Assembly (NCBI GenBank): GCA_900766265.1
Contig: CAAFUS010000018.1
Location: forward strand, 372,001-436,000
Length of the DNA stretch: 64,000 bases
Direction of reading: 5' to 3'
DNA from: Pseudomonadaceae bacterium
GTDB lineage: Bacteria > Pseudomonadota > Gammaproteobacteria > Pseudomonadales > Pseudomonadaceae
Position numbers and translations under genes: made by a program. This document shows, piece after piece, positions 25,453-34,749 of this stretch (its first letter is position 1; every line of letters starts with the position of its first letter). The notes below the pieces were generated by a model, which worked only from the letters and a program-made list of their open reading frames with translations, was not told the DNA's origin and did not search any database.

Positions 25453-26511
25453 TTAGGCAGACTTGAGCGAGGCCATGTCGATGACGAAACGGTACTTCAC
25501 GTCACTCTTGAGCATCCGCCCATAGGCTTCGTTGATGTTCTGAATGTCGATCATCTCGATATCCGAAACGATATTGTGCTCGGCACAAAAATCGAGCATT
25601 TCCTGGGTCTCTGCGATGCCACCGATCAGCGACCCTGCCAGACGACGACGCTTGAAGATGAGGTTGAATACGCTTGGCGACGGATGGGGAGACTCGGGTG
25701 CGCCTACCAAGGTCATGGTCGCGTCGCGCTTGAGCAGAGAGAGAAACGCGTCGAGATCGTGTGGGGCCGCAACGGTGTTCAGGATGAAATCGAAGCTGTT
25801 TACGTGCGCCTCCATCTCCTCCTTGTTTTTCGACACAACGACTTCGCTGGCACCCAGGCGAAGGGCATCATCCTTCTTGTTCGGCGAGGTGGTGAACAAC
25901 ACTACGTGCGCGCCCATGGCATTGGCGATCTTAACGGCCATGTGACCCAGACCGCCGAGGCCGACCACGCCGACTTTCTGGCCGGGCCCAACCTTCCACT
26001 CGCGCAGTGGCGAGTAAGTGGTGATACCCGCGCACAGCAGCGGCGCCACAGCGGCGAGATCGGCGTCGCCATGAGAAATGCGCAATGCGAATTTCTCGTT
26101 AACCACGATGTTGTCCGAGTAGCCGCCGAAGGTGTTTTCGCTGCCGCCGAACGCATTGCCGTTGTAGGTTCCAACGAAGCCGTTTTCGCAGTATTGCTCC
26201 AGACCTTCTCCGCAGGACGAGCAGCTCTGGCAGCTATCGACCATACAACCGACGCCGGCCAAATCGCCAACCTTAAAGGCTTTGACCGAGTCGCCTACCG
26301 CTGTAACGCGACCGACGATCTCATGGCCTGGAACGGAGGGGTAAATCGTGTTGTTCCATTCATTGCGGGCCGTATGCAGGTCCGAATGGCAGACGCCGCA
26401 GTAGAGAATCTCGATCTTGACGTCGTTCGCGCCTACAGCGCGGCGGGTAAATGAATAGGGCGCGAGCGGTGCGCTCGGGTCGAGGGCGGCATAGCCGATG
26501 GCGTTGTTCAT
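25453..26511 (-). CDS. Zinc-dependent NAD(P) alcohol dehydrogenase (YahK/cinnamyl-type)
   Basis: A 352-residue medium-chain dehydrogenase. Catalytic zinc ligands are in CGVCHSD and PGHEIVG and C163-region LLCAG; structural zinc cysteines are in GVGCMVDSCQSCSSCGEG and EQYC. The cofactor loop is VGLGGLGHMAVKIANAMGAH and fits NADP. The family reduces aldehydes to alcohols. The start at 26511 is chosen at the family N-terminus (MNNAIGYAALDPSAPLAPY). It leads nowhere in an operon sense: 175 bp separate it from the next gene upstream on the strand. Confidence 0.92.
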   Translation of the reverse strand: MNNAIGYAALDPSAPLAPYSFTRRAVGANDVKIEILYCGVCHSDLHTARNEWNNTIYPSVPGHEIVGRVTAVGDSVKAFKVGDLAGVGCMVDSCQSCSSCGEGLEQYCENGFVGTYNGNAFGGSENTFGGYSDNIVVNEKFALRISHGDADLAAVAPLLCAGITTYSPLREWKVGPGQKVGVVGLGGLGHMAVKIANAMGAHVVLFTTSPNKKDDALRLGASEVVVSKNKEEMEAHVNSFDFILNTVAAPHDLDAFLSLLKRDATMTLVGAPESPHPSPSVFNLIFKRRRLAGSLIGGIAETQEMLDFCAEHNIVSDIEMIDIQNINEAYGRMLKSDVKYRFVIDMASLKSA

Positions 26512-26686
26512 CAAGGTGGTCCTTTCAGTTGGACGATTGGATGGAATCGCTTGGATCGGGACGGTCTCGCAAGACCAGCCCCCGGTTCTCGGTTGATGGC
26601 ACCTCTGAGCAGCTCTTGAAATCCAAAGGGGCGAATGCTCGAGGAGTTTCCATCGGCAGCACCAGAAGCCGGTAGCCATAGACTCG

Positions 26687-27706
26687 TCAGAAGCCTTCCA
26701 GAACGATTTTGCCCTTTGCCTTGCCGCTCTCCAGCAAGGCATGGGCACGACGCAGGTTTTCGGCGCTGATACGCCCGTAGTTGTCGCCAACGGTGGTGCG
26801 CAGCACACCCGCATCGATCTGGCGCGCCACTTCATTGAGGATGTTGTGCTGCTCCTGCATGTCCTCGGTCTCGTACAGCGAGCGCGTGTACATCAGCTCC
26901 CAGTGCAGCGACAGGCTCTTGCGCTTGAGCGGTACGACGTCCAGCGTGGTCGGGTCGTCGATCAGGCCCAACTTGCCCTGTGGCTTCAGCGACTCGATGA
27001 TCTGCTCGTAGTGCCGGTCGGTCTGCGTCAGGCTTGCGACGTAGCTGACCTGAGGAATGCCGATGCGCTTGAGCTCTTCGCTCAGTGGCTTGGTGTGATC
27101 GATCACGTGATGGGCGCCAAGCTCGGTGACCCAGGCCTGGGTTTCAGGGCGCGAAGCCGTACCGATGACGGTCAGGCCTGTGAACTGACGTGCCAGCTGA
27201 GTCATGATTGAACCCACCCCGCCTGCAGCGCCAATGATCAGCAGCGTTTCGCCACGGTCGGTGGTGTCGCGTGCCACGCCGAGGCGATCAAACAGCAATT
27301 CCCAAGCGGTCAGAGACGTCAGCGGCAGCGCCGCGGCCTGGGCGAACTCCAGCGACTGTGGCATCGATCCGACAATGCGCTCGTCTACCAGTTGCAGTTC
27401 ACTGTTGCTGCCCGGGCGGATCAGCGAGCCGGCGTACCAGACCTTGTCACCGGGCTTGAACAGCGTTACGTCGGAACCGACCGACTTGACCACGCCGGCC
27501 GCGTCCCAGCCGAGTATGCGCGGCTGGCTTTCGTCCTCGTGAGGTACGTAGCCCTGTCGCACTTTGGTGTCGACGGGATTGACCGATACGGCTTTGACTT
27601 CTACCAGCAGGTCGCGCGGCCCCGGCACTGGCTCGGGTAGATCGATCTCCACGAGGGCGTCAGGGTTCTCAACAGGCAGACATTTGAAGTGTGCAATGGC
27701 TTTCAT
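26687..27706 (-). CDS. Zinc-binding-family quinone oxidoreductase (ZADH type)
   Basis: A 339-residue medium-chain reductase that lacks zinc ligands. It has the N-terminal GroES-like domain (VDTKVRQGYVPHEDESQPRI), LPLTSLTAWELLFDRLGVAR, and the cofactor site IIGAAGGVGSIMTQLARQFT. The family reduces quinones and enones with NADPH. It is 10 bp upstream of, and on the same strand as, the ABM-domain gene order (ABM first, this next), and forms a small operon with the ABM protein and possibly the following dehydrogenase. Confidence 0.9.
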   Translation of the reverse strand: MKAIAHFKCLPVENPDALVEIDLPEPVPGPRDLLVEVKAVSVNPVDTKVRQGYVPHEDESQPRILGWDAAGVVKSVGSDVTLFKPGDKVWYAGSLIRPGSNSELQLVDERIVGSMPQSLEFAQAAALPLTSLTAWELLFDRLGVARDTTDRGETLLIIGAAGGVGSIMTQLARQFTGLTVIGTASRPETQAWVTELGAHHVIDHTKPLSEELKRIGIPQVSYVASLTQTDRHYEQIIESLKPQGKLGLIDDPTTLDVVPLKRKSLSLHWELMYTRSLYETEDMQEQHNILNEVARQIDAGVLRTTVGDNYGRISAENLRRAHALLESGKAKGKIVLEGF

Positions 27707-27716
27707 TCGGAGCTCC

Positions 27717-28010
27717 TCAGGGGACGCGGTACATTTTCATGACGGAGAATTTTTCGGCGGCGCGCTCGATGACCGGCAGCGCTGCCTGGAAATGCGGGGT
27801 GGCCTCGTGCGCAGTCAGCGCCGCTTCGTCTCGCCACTGCTCGACCATATGGAAGGTGCGAGGCTGTTCTGCATCTTTATGAAAGTCGTATTGGATGCAG
27901 TCCGCTTCGGCGCGACTTGGGCCTTGCAGATCCTGCAGCGTCTGCTGGAGCTCATCTTCGGAGCCGGCCTTGGCGACCAATGTGGCAACCAGTGTGAGTG
28001 GGGTGGTCAT
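27717..28010 (-). CDS. ABM-domain protein (putative quinol monooxygenase, YgiN-like)
   Basis: A 97-residue antibiotic-biosynthesis-monooxygenase (dimeric ferredoxin-like) protein. Residues TLVATLVAKAGSEDELQQTL, DCIQYDFHKDAEQPRTFHMV and EQWRDEAALTAHEATPHFQA match the family, whose members oxidise quinols without cofactor or act as small detoxifying dimers. The start at 28010 follows AGGAGGTTCG. It precedes the quinone oxidoreductase by 10 bp, so the two are almost certainly one operon. Confidence 0.87.
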   Translation of the reverse strand: MTTPLTLVATLVAKAGSEDELQQTLQDLQGPSRAEADCIQYDFHKDAEQPRTFHMVEQWRDEAALTAHEATPHFQAALPVIERAAEKFSVMKMYRVP

Positions 28011-28108
28011 CGAACCTCCTGTCTGTGCATGTGTGAGAGACGCATCGAGCTGGCATGGGCTTATCGACAGTGACCCTACCTGCCATGCCGCGAAGACCTG
28101 CACGTGGT

Positions 28109-29098
28109 TTAAAGCGTTACAACAATCTTGCCCACCTGGGCATTCGATTCCATATACCGGTGAGCCTCGGCCATCTCGTCGAAGCTGAATGTACGGTCGA
28201 TTACCGGCTGCAGCTGCCCAGAGGCGAGCCCTTCGTTGATGAAGTGCTTGGCCCGTTCGAGTTTTTCTCGATCCTGGGTGATCTCGAACAGCTGATAACC
28301 ACGCAGCGTCAGATGCTTGCCGAGCAGGTCCATGACCGACACAGGGATATCCCGAGTGTCCAAAGCACCGTACTGGAAGAAGATGCCGTGGTTCGCCAGT
28401 GCCTTGAGCACCAAGGCCACTTCGGGCCCGCCAACGGGATCGAAGGCCATGCGAGCGCCTTTGCCATGAGTCATCGTCATGACCTCGGCCACCATGTCCT
28501 GCTCCTGCGTCGCAATGACTGCCGCCGCCCCGGCTTGAAGCAAGGCGTCGCGCTTGCCGCTGGTGCGGGTCAGCGCCACAGGAACGGCGCCCACCCTGTT
28601 CGCGATCTGGATAGCGGCAAGCCCCACGCTGCTGGACGCCGCACGGATCAGCACCGTCTCGCCGGCCTGCAGCCCACCAAGCTCGATCAGTGCGCCATAG
28701 GCAGTGGCAAACTTCATCCAGGTCGCCGCTGCTTCCGTGAAAGAAAGCGCTTCCGGGTGTTTGACCACCGCGTGAGCCGGCGCGTTGACCAATTCACCGT
28801 ACAATCCGTATTTATCAAAGGAGAACGCGGGCACTACGCTGACCGCATCGCCAACAGCGAAGCCGACCACACCGGCCCCCACTGCAGCCACGGTCCCAGC
28901 CGCTTCATAGCCCAGCATGGCGGGAAACGTCGGTTCGATGACGTACTGGCCTGTGCGGTACATCACTTCAGCCCGGTTGATGCCAAGCGCCCTGACGTTG
29001 ATTTGAACCTCGTTCGCGCCGGGAGCCGGCACGTCGACCTCGTCGATCTGGAGAACCTCAGGTCCACCGGTGCGATGAAAGCGTATGACGCGAGACAT
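28109..29098 (-). CDS. NADPH:quinone reductase-like medium-chain dehydrogenase
   Basis: A 329-residue zinc-free medium-chain dehydrogenase. N-terminal domain (VDVPAPGANEVQINVRALGIN), LSFTEAAATWMKFATAYGAL, and a cofactor loop IRAASSSVGLAAIQIANRVG. The end (FDEMAEAHRYMESNAQVGKI) is typical. It should use NADPH to reduce quinones or enones. It lies 98 bp upstream of the ABM gene on the same strand, so the cluster may be co-transcribed. Confidence 0.9.
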   Translation of the reverse strand: MSRVIRFHRTGGPEVLQIDEVDVPAPGANEVQINVRALGINRAEVMYRTGQYVIEPTFPAMLGYEAAGTVAAVGAGVVGFAVGDAVSVVPAFSFDKYGLYGELVNAPAHAVVKHPEALSFTEAAATWMKFATAYGALIELGGLQAGETVLIRAASSSVGLAAIQIANRVGAVPVALTRTSGKRDALLQAGAAAVIATQEQDMVAEVMTMTHGKGARMAFDPVGGPEVALVLKALANHGIFFQYGALDTRDIPVSVMDLLGKHLTLRGYQLFEITQDREKLERAKHFINEGLASGQLQPVIDRTFSFDEMAEAHRYMESNAQVGKIVVTL

Positions 29099-29224
29099 GG
29101 CGTAATCCTCAGCTATCTATCGGAAGGACCGAGCCATGAACGGCCCAGCCAGGTAGCCACCAGCGCTCATGGGCGCTGGGGCAGCGGGCGACCAGGCCGA
29201 GGTCAGCCGTCTCGCCCCGACGGA

Positions 29225-30316
29225 TCACTTGTAGCGTTCAAGCCAGTGGGCATAGGGAGCCGGCAAGGTCCAGGACGCACGCTCTACGCCCAGCTCTTGG
29301 GCGGCGAAGTAGGACCAGTTCGGATTGGCCAGATGGGCCCGTCCGATCATCGCCAAGTCCAGCTGACCGCTCTTGACCGCTTCTTCAGCGACGCTCGGCG
29401 TGCCGAAGCCCCATGCCGAAGCCACTGGAATCCCCGCCTCGCGCTTCACGCGCTGGGCTACTTCGCCCATGAAGCCAGGCGCCCACGGAATGTTCGTTTC
29501 AGCGATGGTGAAACCGATGCTGACGCTGAGTAGATCCAGTCCACCTGCCTTGAAGCGACGTGTCAGTTCGATAGCCTCGCTCAGGGTCTGTTCGTCCCGG
29601 CCGTCGTATTCGATGACCCCTAGACGGGCGGTTAGCGGCAAGTGCTCCGGCCAAACCTCGCGAACTGCCGCCAGCGTTTCCAGCAGGAAACGGCTACGGT
29701 TGTCGAAACTGCCGCCGTAGACGTCATCGCGATGGTTGGAGTGTTCGGACAGGAACGACTGGGCCAGGTAGCCGTGGGCAAAGTGCAGCTCCAGCCACTC
29801 GAAGCCAGCGTCACGCGCACGGCGAGCGGCGGCGACGAAATCCTCCCGCACGCGGGCAATGTCTTCCAGGGTCATGGCTTGCGGCTGCTTGGCCAGGTGG
29901 CCGCCAAAAGCTATGGCCGATGGAGCGATGGTCTGCCAGCCACGAGCGTCATCTTCAGCGATGTGGTCATCGCCCTCCCATGGACGATTTGCGCTTGCCT
30001 TGCGGCCGGCGTGGGCGATCTGCAGGCCAGGGACCGAGCCGGCTGCCTTGATCGACTGCACCACGGGTACGAAGGCCTGTGCCAGCTCATCGTTCCAGAT
30101 ACCGGCGCAGCCGGGGGTGATTCGGCCTTCGGGCGCAACAGCGGTTGCCTCGACAACGACCAGCCCGGCCCCGCCCCGCGCCAGGGACGCGTAGTGAACG
30201 CTGTGCCAATCGTTGATCAGGCCATCGTTGGACGAGTACATGCACATGGGGGGGATCGCGATGCGGTTTCGAAGCGTGACGTCTTTGAGCGTGAAGGGTT
30301 GGAACAGCGCAGACAT
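29225..30316 (-). CDS. xenA: Xenobiotic reductase A-type Old Yellow Enzyme
   Basis: A 363-residue OYE very similar to Pseudomonas putida XenA. It has the N-terminal FTLKDVTLRNRIAIPPMCMY with Cys25 that tunes the flavin, and the His/His pair in ELHFAHGYLAQSFLSEHSNH rather than the His/Asn of classical OYE. It also shows GLQIAHAGRKASANRPWEG and the end SWTLPAPYAHWLERYK. XenA reduces 2-cyclohexenone, coumarin and nitrate esters with NADPH. It is divergent from an ArsR-type gene that likely represses it. Confidence 0.93.
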   Translation of the reverse strand: MSALFQPFTLKDVTLRNRIAIPPMCMYSSNDGLINDWHSVHYASLARGGAGLVVVEATAVAPEGRITPGCAGIWNDELAQAFVPVVQSIKAAGSVPGLQIAHAGRKASANRPWEGDDHIAEDDARGWQTIAPSAIAFGGHLAKQPQAMTLEDIARVREDFVAAARRARDAGFEWLELHFAHGYLAQSFLSEHSNHRDDVYGGSFDNRSRFLLETLAAVREVWPEHLPLTARLGVIEYDGRDEQTLSEAIELTRRFKAGGLDLLSVSIGFTIAETNIPWAPGFMGEVAQRVKREAGIPVASAWGFGTPSVAEEAVKSGQLDLAMIGRAHLANPNWSYFAAQELGVERASWTLPAPYAHWLERYK

Positions 30317-30401
30317 TGAGGGTTCTCCGAGGATTGCCTATTACTTTAATTCGATAGTATTCGAACTATGGAGATACCGCAAACCCGTGTATGCTTCGTT
30401 C

Positions 30402-30704
30402 ATGCGCCCCTACAAACACCCCCCTGTCACCGAGTTCGTTCTTGAGCGTCTGCTGTACGCCTTGAGCGATCCGGTACGCCTGGAGATCGTTCGGCGTCTC
30501 GCCGAGCTTGGCGAGGCCAGTTGCGGCGAGCTGGACGGTGGTCGTCCAAAGTCGACCATGTCCCATCACTTCCGAGTGCTGCGAGACGCCGGTTTGGTTC
30601 AAACCCAGACCATCGGCACTACCCACATGAACTCGCTGCGCCGGGACGATCTGAACACTCGATTTCCAGGCCTGTTGGAAACGATCCTTTCCCAGCGGGA
30701 ATAA
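30402..30704 (+). CDS. ArsR-family HTH transcriptional repressor
   Basis: A 100-residue winged helix: YALSDPVRLEIVRRLAELGE, ELDGGRPKSTMSHHFRVLRD, AGLVQTQTIGTTHMNSLRRD. It lacks the metal-binding CxC pattern of ArsR/SmtB, so it probably senses an organic or redox signal. Divergent from xenA with 85 bp between starts. A GTG at 30387 (VYASF) is an alternative start. The tandem ATTCGA copies at 30349-30365 in the intergenic DNA may be its operator. Confidence 0.88.
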   Translation: MRPYKHPPVTEFVLERLLYALSDPVRLEIVRRLAELGEASCGELDGGRPKSTMSHHFRVLRDAGLVQTQTIGTTHMNSLRRDDLNTRFPGLLETILSQRE

Positions 30705-30806
30705 TGGCGGGTTGTACGATACGCAGTCACGTTACACCCCGTCCCCATGGCGCACGGCGCATATCGCGGCCTCGTCCTTTTCAATGTTCTACCGTATCTG
30801 CCTCCT

Positions 30807-30960
30807 TCATTGCAGCCGAGGACGGTGCTGCTGCGTTGCCCACCAAAACAACAGCGCAAGCAGGCTGACCACAGCGCCGAGTACACATACACCCTGCCAA
30901 CCTGCATGAGCGTAGGTAACGGTGGTGCTGATGGCTCCCAGACCGCTGCCTACCGCATAT
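30807..30960 (-). pseudogene. MFS transporter, C-terminal remnant
   Basis: Only about the last 50 residues of a major facilitator protein remain (GRYAVGSGLGAISTTVTYAH, AGWQGVCVLGAVVSLLALLF, then a charged tail and stop at 30807). Residues upstream on this strand are antisense to the HxlR remnant, so everything before about 30960 is missing. The gene was evidently divergent from the hxlR gene before a deletion. Confidence 0.7.
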
Positions 30961-31273
30961 CGGCCTCGGCATGGCCCGCAATATTCTGTCCGACCGTTTG
31001 CGCAAGCTGGTCGATGCGGGCATTTTTCAGACTCGTAACGCTTCCGATGGCACGTCGTATCAGGAATACGTGCTGACACCGCAGGGTCAGACGCTGTTTC
31101 CCTTCGTGGTAGCGCTGCGCCAATGGGGCGAGCAGCATCTTTTCAAGCGTGGCGAGCAACACTCTGAGCTGATCGATAGGCGCACCGGCTCGCCAATTCC
31201 GTTGATGGCGCCCTTGGCGCTGGATGGCTCAGTGCTGACCCCGGACATGACTGTGGTGCGGAAGGTCACATAA
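30960..31273 (+). pseudogene. HxlR-family regulator, C-terminal remnant
   Basis: The frame GLGMARNILSDRLRKLVDAG followed by IFQTRNASDGTSYQEYVLTP is the second half of an HxlR winged helix. The family N-terminus (CSVARTLxxIGDRWTLLILR region) is absent: the family-like sequence begins directly at the MFS-remnant junction near 30960. An ATG at 30971 could start translation, but would give only a wing without the recognition helices. The tail to 31273 is intact. Confidence 0.75.
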
Positions 31274-31365
31274 GGCATGTCCGGCTGGTTGTAGCCGACG
31301 GTGAAGGGAGTGCTGCCTTCATTCGTACCGCAGGACACGGTACGGGCGCCCGGCCCCCGTCGGGT

Positions 31366-32562
31366 CTATCGCTGCGATGCCGGAAAGCCATTTTGGCTGC
31401 CGGTCCATACAACAATCAGCGTCGTCGCTAACAGAGCCAACAGCGCAGGCGTAAAGGCCGCAACGCCAAGGCGATCCAGCAGAACCCCGCCGATGATGCC
31501 GCCTCCAGCGATCGCAATGTTCCAGGCAGTTACCAGCATCGACTGTGCGATGTCGGCTGCTTCGCCCGCAGTCTTGGCTAGGGCGGTTTGGAACAGCGTC
31601 GCTGCGCCGCCGAACGCGAGGCCCCAGGTGGCCACCGCTGCATAAACAACAGCCGGCGCATCATTAGCTACCCCTAGTGCTAACACCGCCAGGCCGAACA
31701 AGACCGTGCTGGCAAGTGACAAGGTACGCAGATGGCGGTCGATCAAAACGCCGGTGATCCAGATGCCGAGCAGAGAAGAGGCTCCGAACGTCAGCAAGAC
31801 AAGATCTGTCCGCTCGGCCATGCCTGCCGCCGCCAGAAACGGCGCGATGTAGGTATAGAGGATGTTATGCGCCAGCACGAATGCAAGCACTACGAAAAGG
31901 ATCGGGCGAACACCACCCAAGGTGAAGACATAGGCCAACGACAACCGCTTGCGCGTTGCCTGTCCCTCGAAGTCTGGAACCTTGAGGTGCACCCACACTA
32001 CGAGCAGCACCGCCAAGCCGCTCATGAGTCCGAAAACAGCCCGCCAGCCCACCAGATTGCCAAGCAATGTCCCAGTCGGCACGCCGAGCGAGAGCGCCAG
32101 TGGGGTGCCGACCATCGCAATGGCGATTGCTCGCCCCTTCAGATGATCCGCCACCATGCGCGCCGCATAGCCTGCCAGCAGTGCCCAAAGCAGCCCGGCG
32201 GACACCCCTGCCAAAAAGCGCGCAATCATCGTCAGTATGTAGCTGCCTGAAATCATAGTGATGGTATTGGCAACCACAAAACCAGCGATCGCGGCTAACA
32301 ACAGCGGGCGACGCCGCATGCGTTGCGTTGCAGCCGTCAGAGGGATTGCTGCCGCCAGCGAGCCGATGGCATAAACGGTGACCAACTGGCCGGCCAGCGC
32401 CTCGGAGACCGTTAGGCCTGCGCTGATCTGAGGCAATAGGCCGGCCGGCAACGCTTCGGTCAGGATCGTAACGAAGCCAGCTAGCGCTAAGGCTAGTAAT
32501 GATGCGAGGGGAAGAGACTCGACTTGCGCACCAGCGCTGAGAGTTGTCGTTGAATGTGCCAT
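31366..32562 (-). CDS. MFS transporter (AraJ/sugar efflux type)
   Basis: A 398-residue 12-segment MFS exporter of the drug/sugar efflux group: LALALAGFVTILTEALPAGL for TM1, QLVTVYAIGSLAAAIPLTAA for TM2, MRRRPLLLAAI as loop 2-3, and the motif C-like GVPTGTLLGNLVGWRAVFG in TM5. Related proteins export sugars, drugs or amino acids. It is divergent from a LysR gene 152 bp away, which is likely its regulator. Confidence 0.9.
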   Translation of the reverse strand: MAHSTTTLSAGAQVESLPLASLLALALAGFVTILTEALPAGLLPQISAGLTVSEALAGQLVTVYAIGSLAAAIPLTAATQRMRRRPLLLAAIAGFVVANTITMISGSYILTMIARFLAGVSAGLLWALLAGYAARMVADHLKGRAIAIAMVGTPLALSLGVPTGTLLGNLVGWRAVFGLMSGLAVLLVVWVHLKVPDFEGQATRKRLSLAYVFTLGGVRPILFVVLAFVLAHNILYTYIAPFLAAAGMAERTDLVLLTFGASSLLGIWITGVLIDRHLRTLSLASTVLFGLAVLALGVANDAPAVVYAAVATWGLAFGGAATLFQTALAKTAGEAADIAQSMLVTAWNIAIAGGGIIGGVLLDRLGVAAFTPALLALLATTLIVVWTGSQNGFPASQR

Positions 32563-32714
32563 AGCCCTGCCTTTGTCGGGTGCCGATGATTCGCCAAACG
32601 GCGGTCAACCGGCCGTGATGGATGCGGGCTGCCATATTCCATTCATTTCCGAAAGAAGATAATGAGGCTAGGGTTCGCAAGATATCGGACTTTTTTTCTC
32701 AAATTGAGGCTGCG

Positions 32715-33614
32715 ATGGAATCGCTCAACGGCATCTTGTTTTTCGCACACGCAGCTGAGGCACGCAGCTTTTCTGAGGCCGGGCGCACCTTGGGCGTGTC
32801 GTCGTCTGCAGTAGGAAAAAGCGTATCCAGACTGGAGGAACGGTTAGGCGTGCGCCTGTTTCACCGAAGTACGCGCAGCATCACCCTAACTGTTGAGGGG
32901 GGGCTTTTTCTGGAGCGCTGCCGGCGAATTCTGAGCGAAATCGAGGCGGCTGAGCTGGAGCTATCCGAATCGCAGCAAGCTCCCAAGGGAAGGCTGCGCA
33001 TCAGCCTACCCTTGGTTGGAATGTTGGTAATGCCCGCGCTGACCGCCTTCATGCGCAGCTATCCCGCCATTCAACTGGACGTGGATTTCTCAGACCGACT
33101 GGTTGACGTAGTAGAGGAAGGTTTTGACGTTGTGATGCGTACCGGCGAACCGACAGATTCACGCCTCATGTCGCGTCCGCTTGGTCGTTATCACCTGCAA
33201 CTCGTTGCTTCGCCTGAATACTTGGCGAGCCACGGGACGCCCGAGACCCCCGCTGACCTGGCGCAGCATGTCTGTTTGCAACATAAATTTCCCAGCACTG
33301 GAAAGTTCGAACCTTGGCCATTCAAACGCACCGAGGACGCAACGGAATGGACACTGCCAATTTCAATGGTGTGCAACACCACTGAGGCCTTATTGGACGT
33401 GGCCGTCGCGGGGCTGGGTATCGCGTGCCTACCGGACTTTATGGTGCGACAGGCGATCGAACGGGGCGAGCTGGCTCCTGTACTCAGCATGCACATCGAA
33501 CACGAAGGCACTTTCCGGCTGCTCTGGCCATCGAGCAAGCATCTCGCTCCAAAGCTTCGGGTGTTCATCGACTTCATGGTTGAAGCGCTTTTCCCGAAGC
33601 AGGCGGTGGCATAA
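32715..33614 (+). CDS. LysR-family transcriptional regulator
   Basis: A 299-residue LTTR of the large DsdC/AaeR-like group with start MESLNGILFFAHAAEARSFS, recognition region GVSSSAVGKSVSRLEERLG, VRLFHRSTRSITLTVEGG, and an effector domain ending LRVFIDFMVEALFPK. The start at 32715 follows TTGAGGCTGCG. It is divergent from the MFS exporter gene and likely controls it. Confidence 0.9.
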   Translation: MESLNGILFFAHAAEARSFSEAGRTLGVSSSAVGKSVSRLEERLGVRLFHRSTRSITLTVEGGLFLERCRRILSEIEAAELELSESQQAPKGRLRISLPLVGMLVMPALTAFMRSYPAIQLDVDFSDRLVDVVEEGFDVVMRTGEPTDSRLMSRPLGRYHLQLVASPEYLASHGTPETPADLAQHVCLQHKFPSTGKFEPWPFKRTEDATEWTLPISMVCNTTEALLDVAVAGLGIACLPDFMVRQAIERGELAPVLSMHIEHEGTFRLLWPSSKHLAPKLRVFIDFMVEALFPKQAVA

Positions 33615-33734
33615 GGACGAGCCGGTACAGGTCATATGCAGCTGCGCGGAGGCCGGCTCACAGCGCTTCAAAGCGTACGCTGGCCTTCGCCGTTTCGGAA
33701 AGCTCAACTGCCTGCTTATGCCCGAAAGCAGCCA

Positions 33735-34637
33735 CTAGCCACCATCCGGATCAGGCACTCCTCCCTCGAACCGCGGCCCCGCCCACTCCACGAACGCCCT
33801 CACCCGCGGCGATAGCTGCAATGAGTGCGGATAGACCAGATGGATCGGCAGGTCCATCGGCTCGAAATCCCTGAGAATCCGGACAAGCCGACCATCGGCC
33901 AGCTCGTCCGCTACCTGGTAATGCATCAAGCGCGTGATGCCCAGGCCCTGCACGCAGGCGAGGATGGCGGTGCGGATCTGGTTGCATACGAGTCTTGGGG
34001 CGATGGGTTCGGCGAGTTCCTTGCCATCGTGGCGGTAGTACCAGTGCCGGCCTTGGGCGGCGAGCGAGATGCAGGCGTGGTCGCGCAGCTCCACCGGGCT
34101 GTCGATGGCAGGGGCGGTGCGCAGGTAGTCGGGGCTGGCGCAGGTCACCAGCCGAGTGGCTCCGACCTGGCGCGCCACCATGGCCGAGTCGGGAAGGTGG
34201 CCGATGCGCAGAGCCAGGTCCAGGCGCTCATCAAGGAGCGGCAGTAGCTGGTCGTTCAGGCTCAGCTCGACATGCAGTTCGGGATGTTCCTTCAGGAAGG
34301 TGTTCACCAGGGGCGCGACGTAGCGCTGGCCGAACTCGACGGGCGCGGTCAGGCGGAGCAGACCGCGAACGATGCCGTCGCGCGCGGCCAGGCGCTGCTC
34401 CATGTCGTCGAAGTCCGCGAGCATTCGGCGGCTCCAGGCCAGGTACTCCTGGCCCTCGTCGGTCAGAGCCATGCGCCGGGTGCTGCGATTCAGCAAGCGA
34501 ACCCCCAGGTGTCGCTCCAGCGCCGCCAGCGAGCGGACGAGCGACGCCACGGATTGCCCCGTCGCCTCGGCTGCCGAGCTCAGGCTGCCGTGTTCGACGA
34601 TCCGGACGAAATTGGCCGTTGCCTTGAGCCTGTCCAT
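33735..34637 (-). CDS. LysR-family transcriptional regulator
   Basis: A 300-residue LTTR: MDRLKATANFVRIVEHGSLS, GQSVASLVRSLAALERHLG, VRLLNRSTRRMALTDEGQ, and an effector domain ending LSPRVRAFVEWAGPRFEG. It is divergent from the VOC-GST pair, with 112 bp between starts, and is likely their regulator. The start at 34637 is at the family N-terminus; the frame is open upstream but without homology. Confidence 0.9.
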   Translation of the reverse strand: MDRLKATANFVRIVEHGSLSSAAEATGQSVASLVRSLAALERHLGVRLLNRSTRRMALTDEGQEYLAWSRRMLADFDDMEQRLAARDGIVRGLLRLTAPVEFGQRYVAPLVNTFLKEHPELHVELSLNDQLLPLLDERLDLALRIGHLPDSAMVARQVGATRLVTCASPDYLRTAPAIDSPVELRDHACISLAAQGRHWYYRHDGKELAEPIAPRLVCNQIRTAILACVQGLGITRLMHYQVADELADGRLVRILRDFEPMDLPIHLVYPHSLQLSPRVRAFVEWAGPRFEGGVPDPDGG

Positions 34638-34651
34638 TGCCACCTTCGATC

Positions 34652-34668
34652 TGTGCGTTCGGTGCACA
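34652..34668. promoter_or_regulatory. Short dyad near LysR start
   Basis: TGTGC-N7-GCACA, 15 bp upstream of the LysR start in the divergent region with the VOC gene. Possible autoregulatory site; weak. Confidence 0.3.
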
Positions 34669-34749
34669 AGTATTGTCAGGTTCGGGCCATAGGCGAAACG
34701 GGGAGATCGGCAGACACTTCGGTTACCGACTTTTACCGGAGCGACCGCG

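Noticed and set aside
26512..26686. Possible extra gene between the two dehydrogenases
   Set aside because: No SD-linked frame of useful length; considered non-coding.
31087..31338. Minus-strand frame overlapping the HxlR remnant and the gap to the MFS gene
   Set aside because: Mostly antisense to HxlR; no start signal or family pattern.
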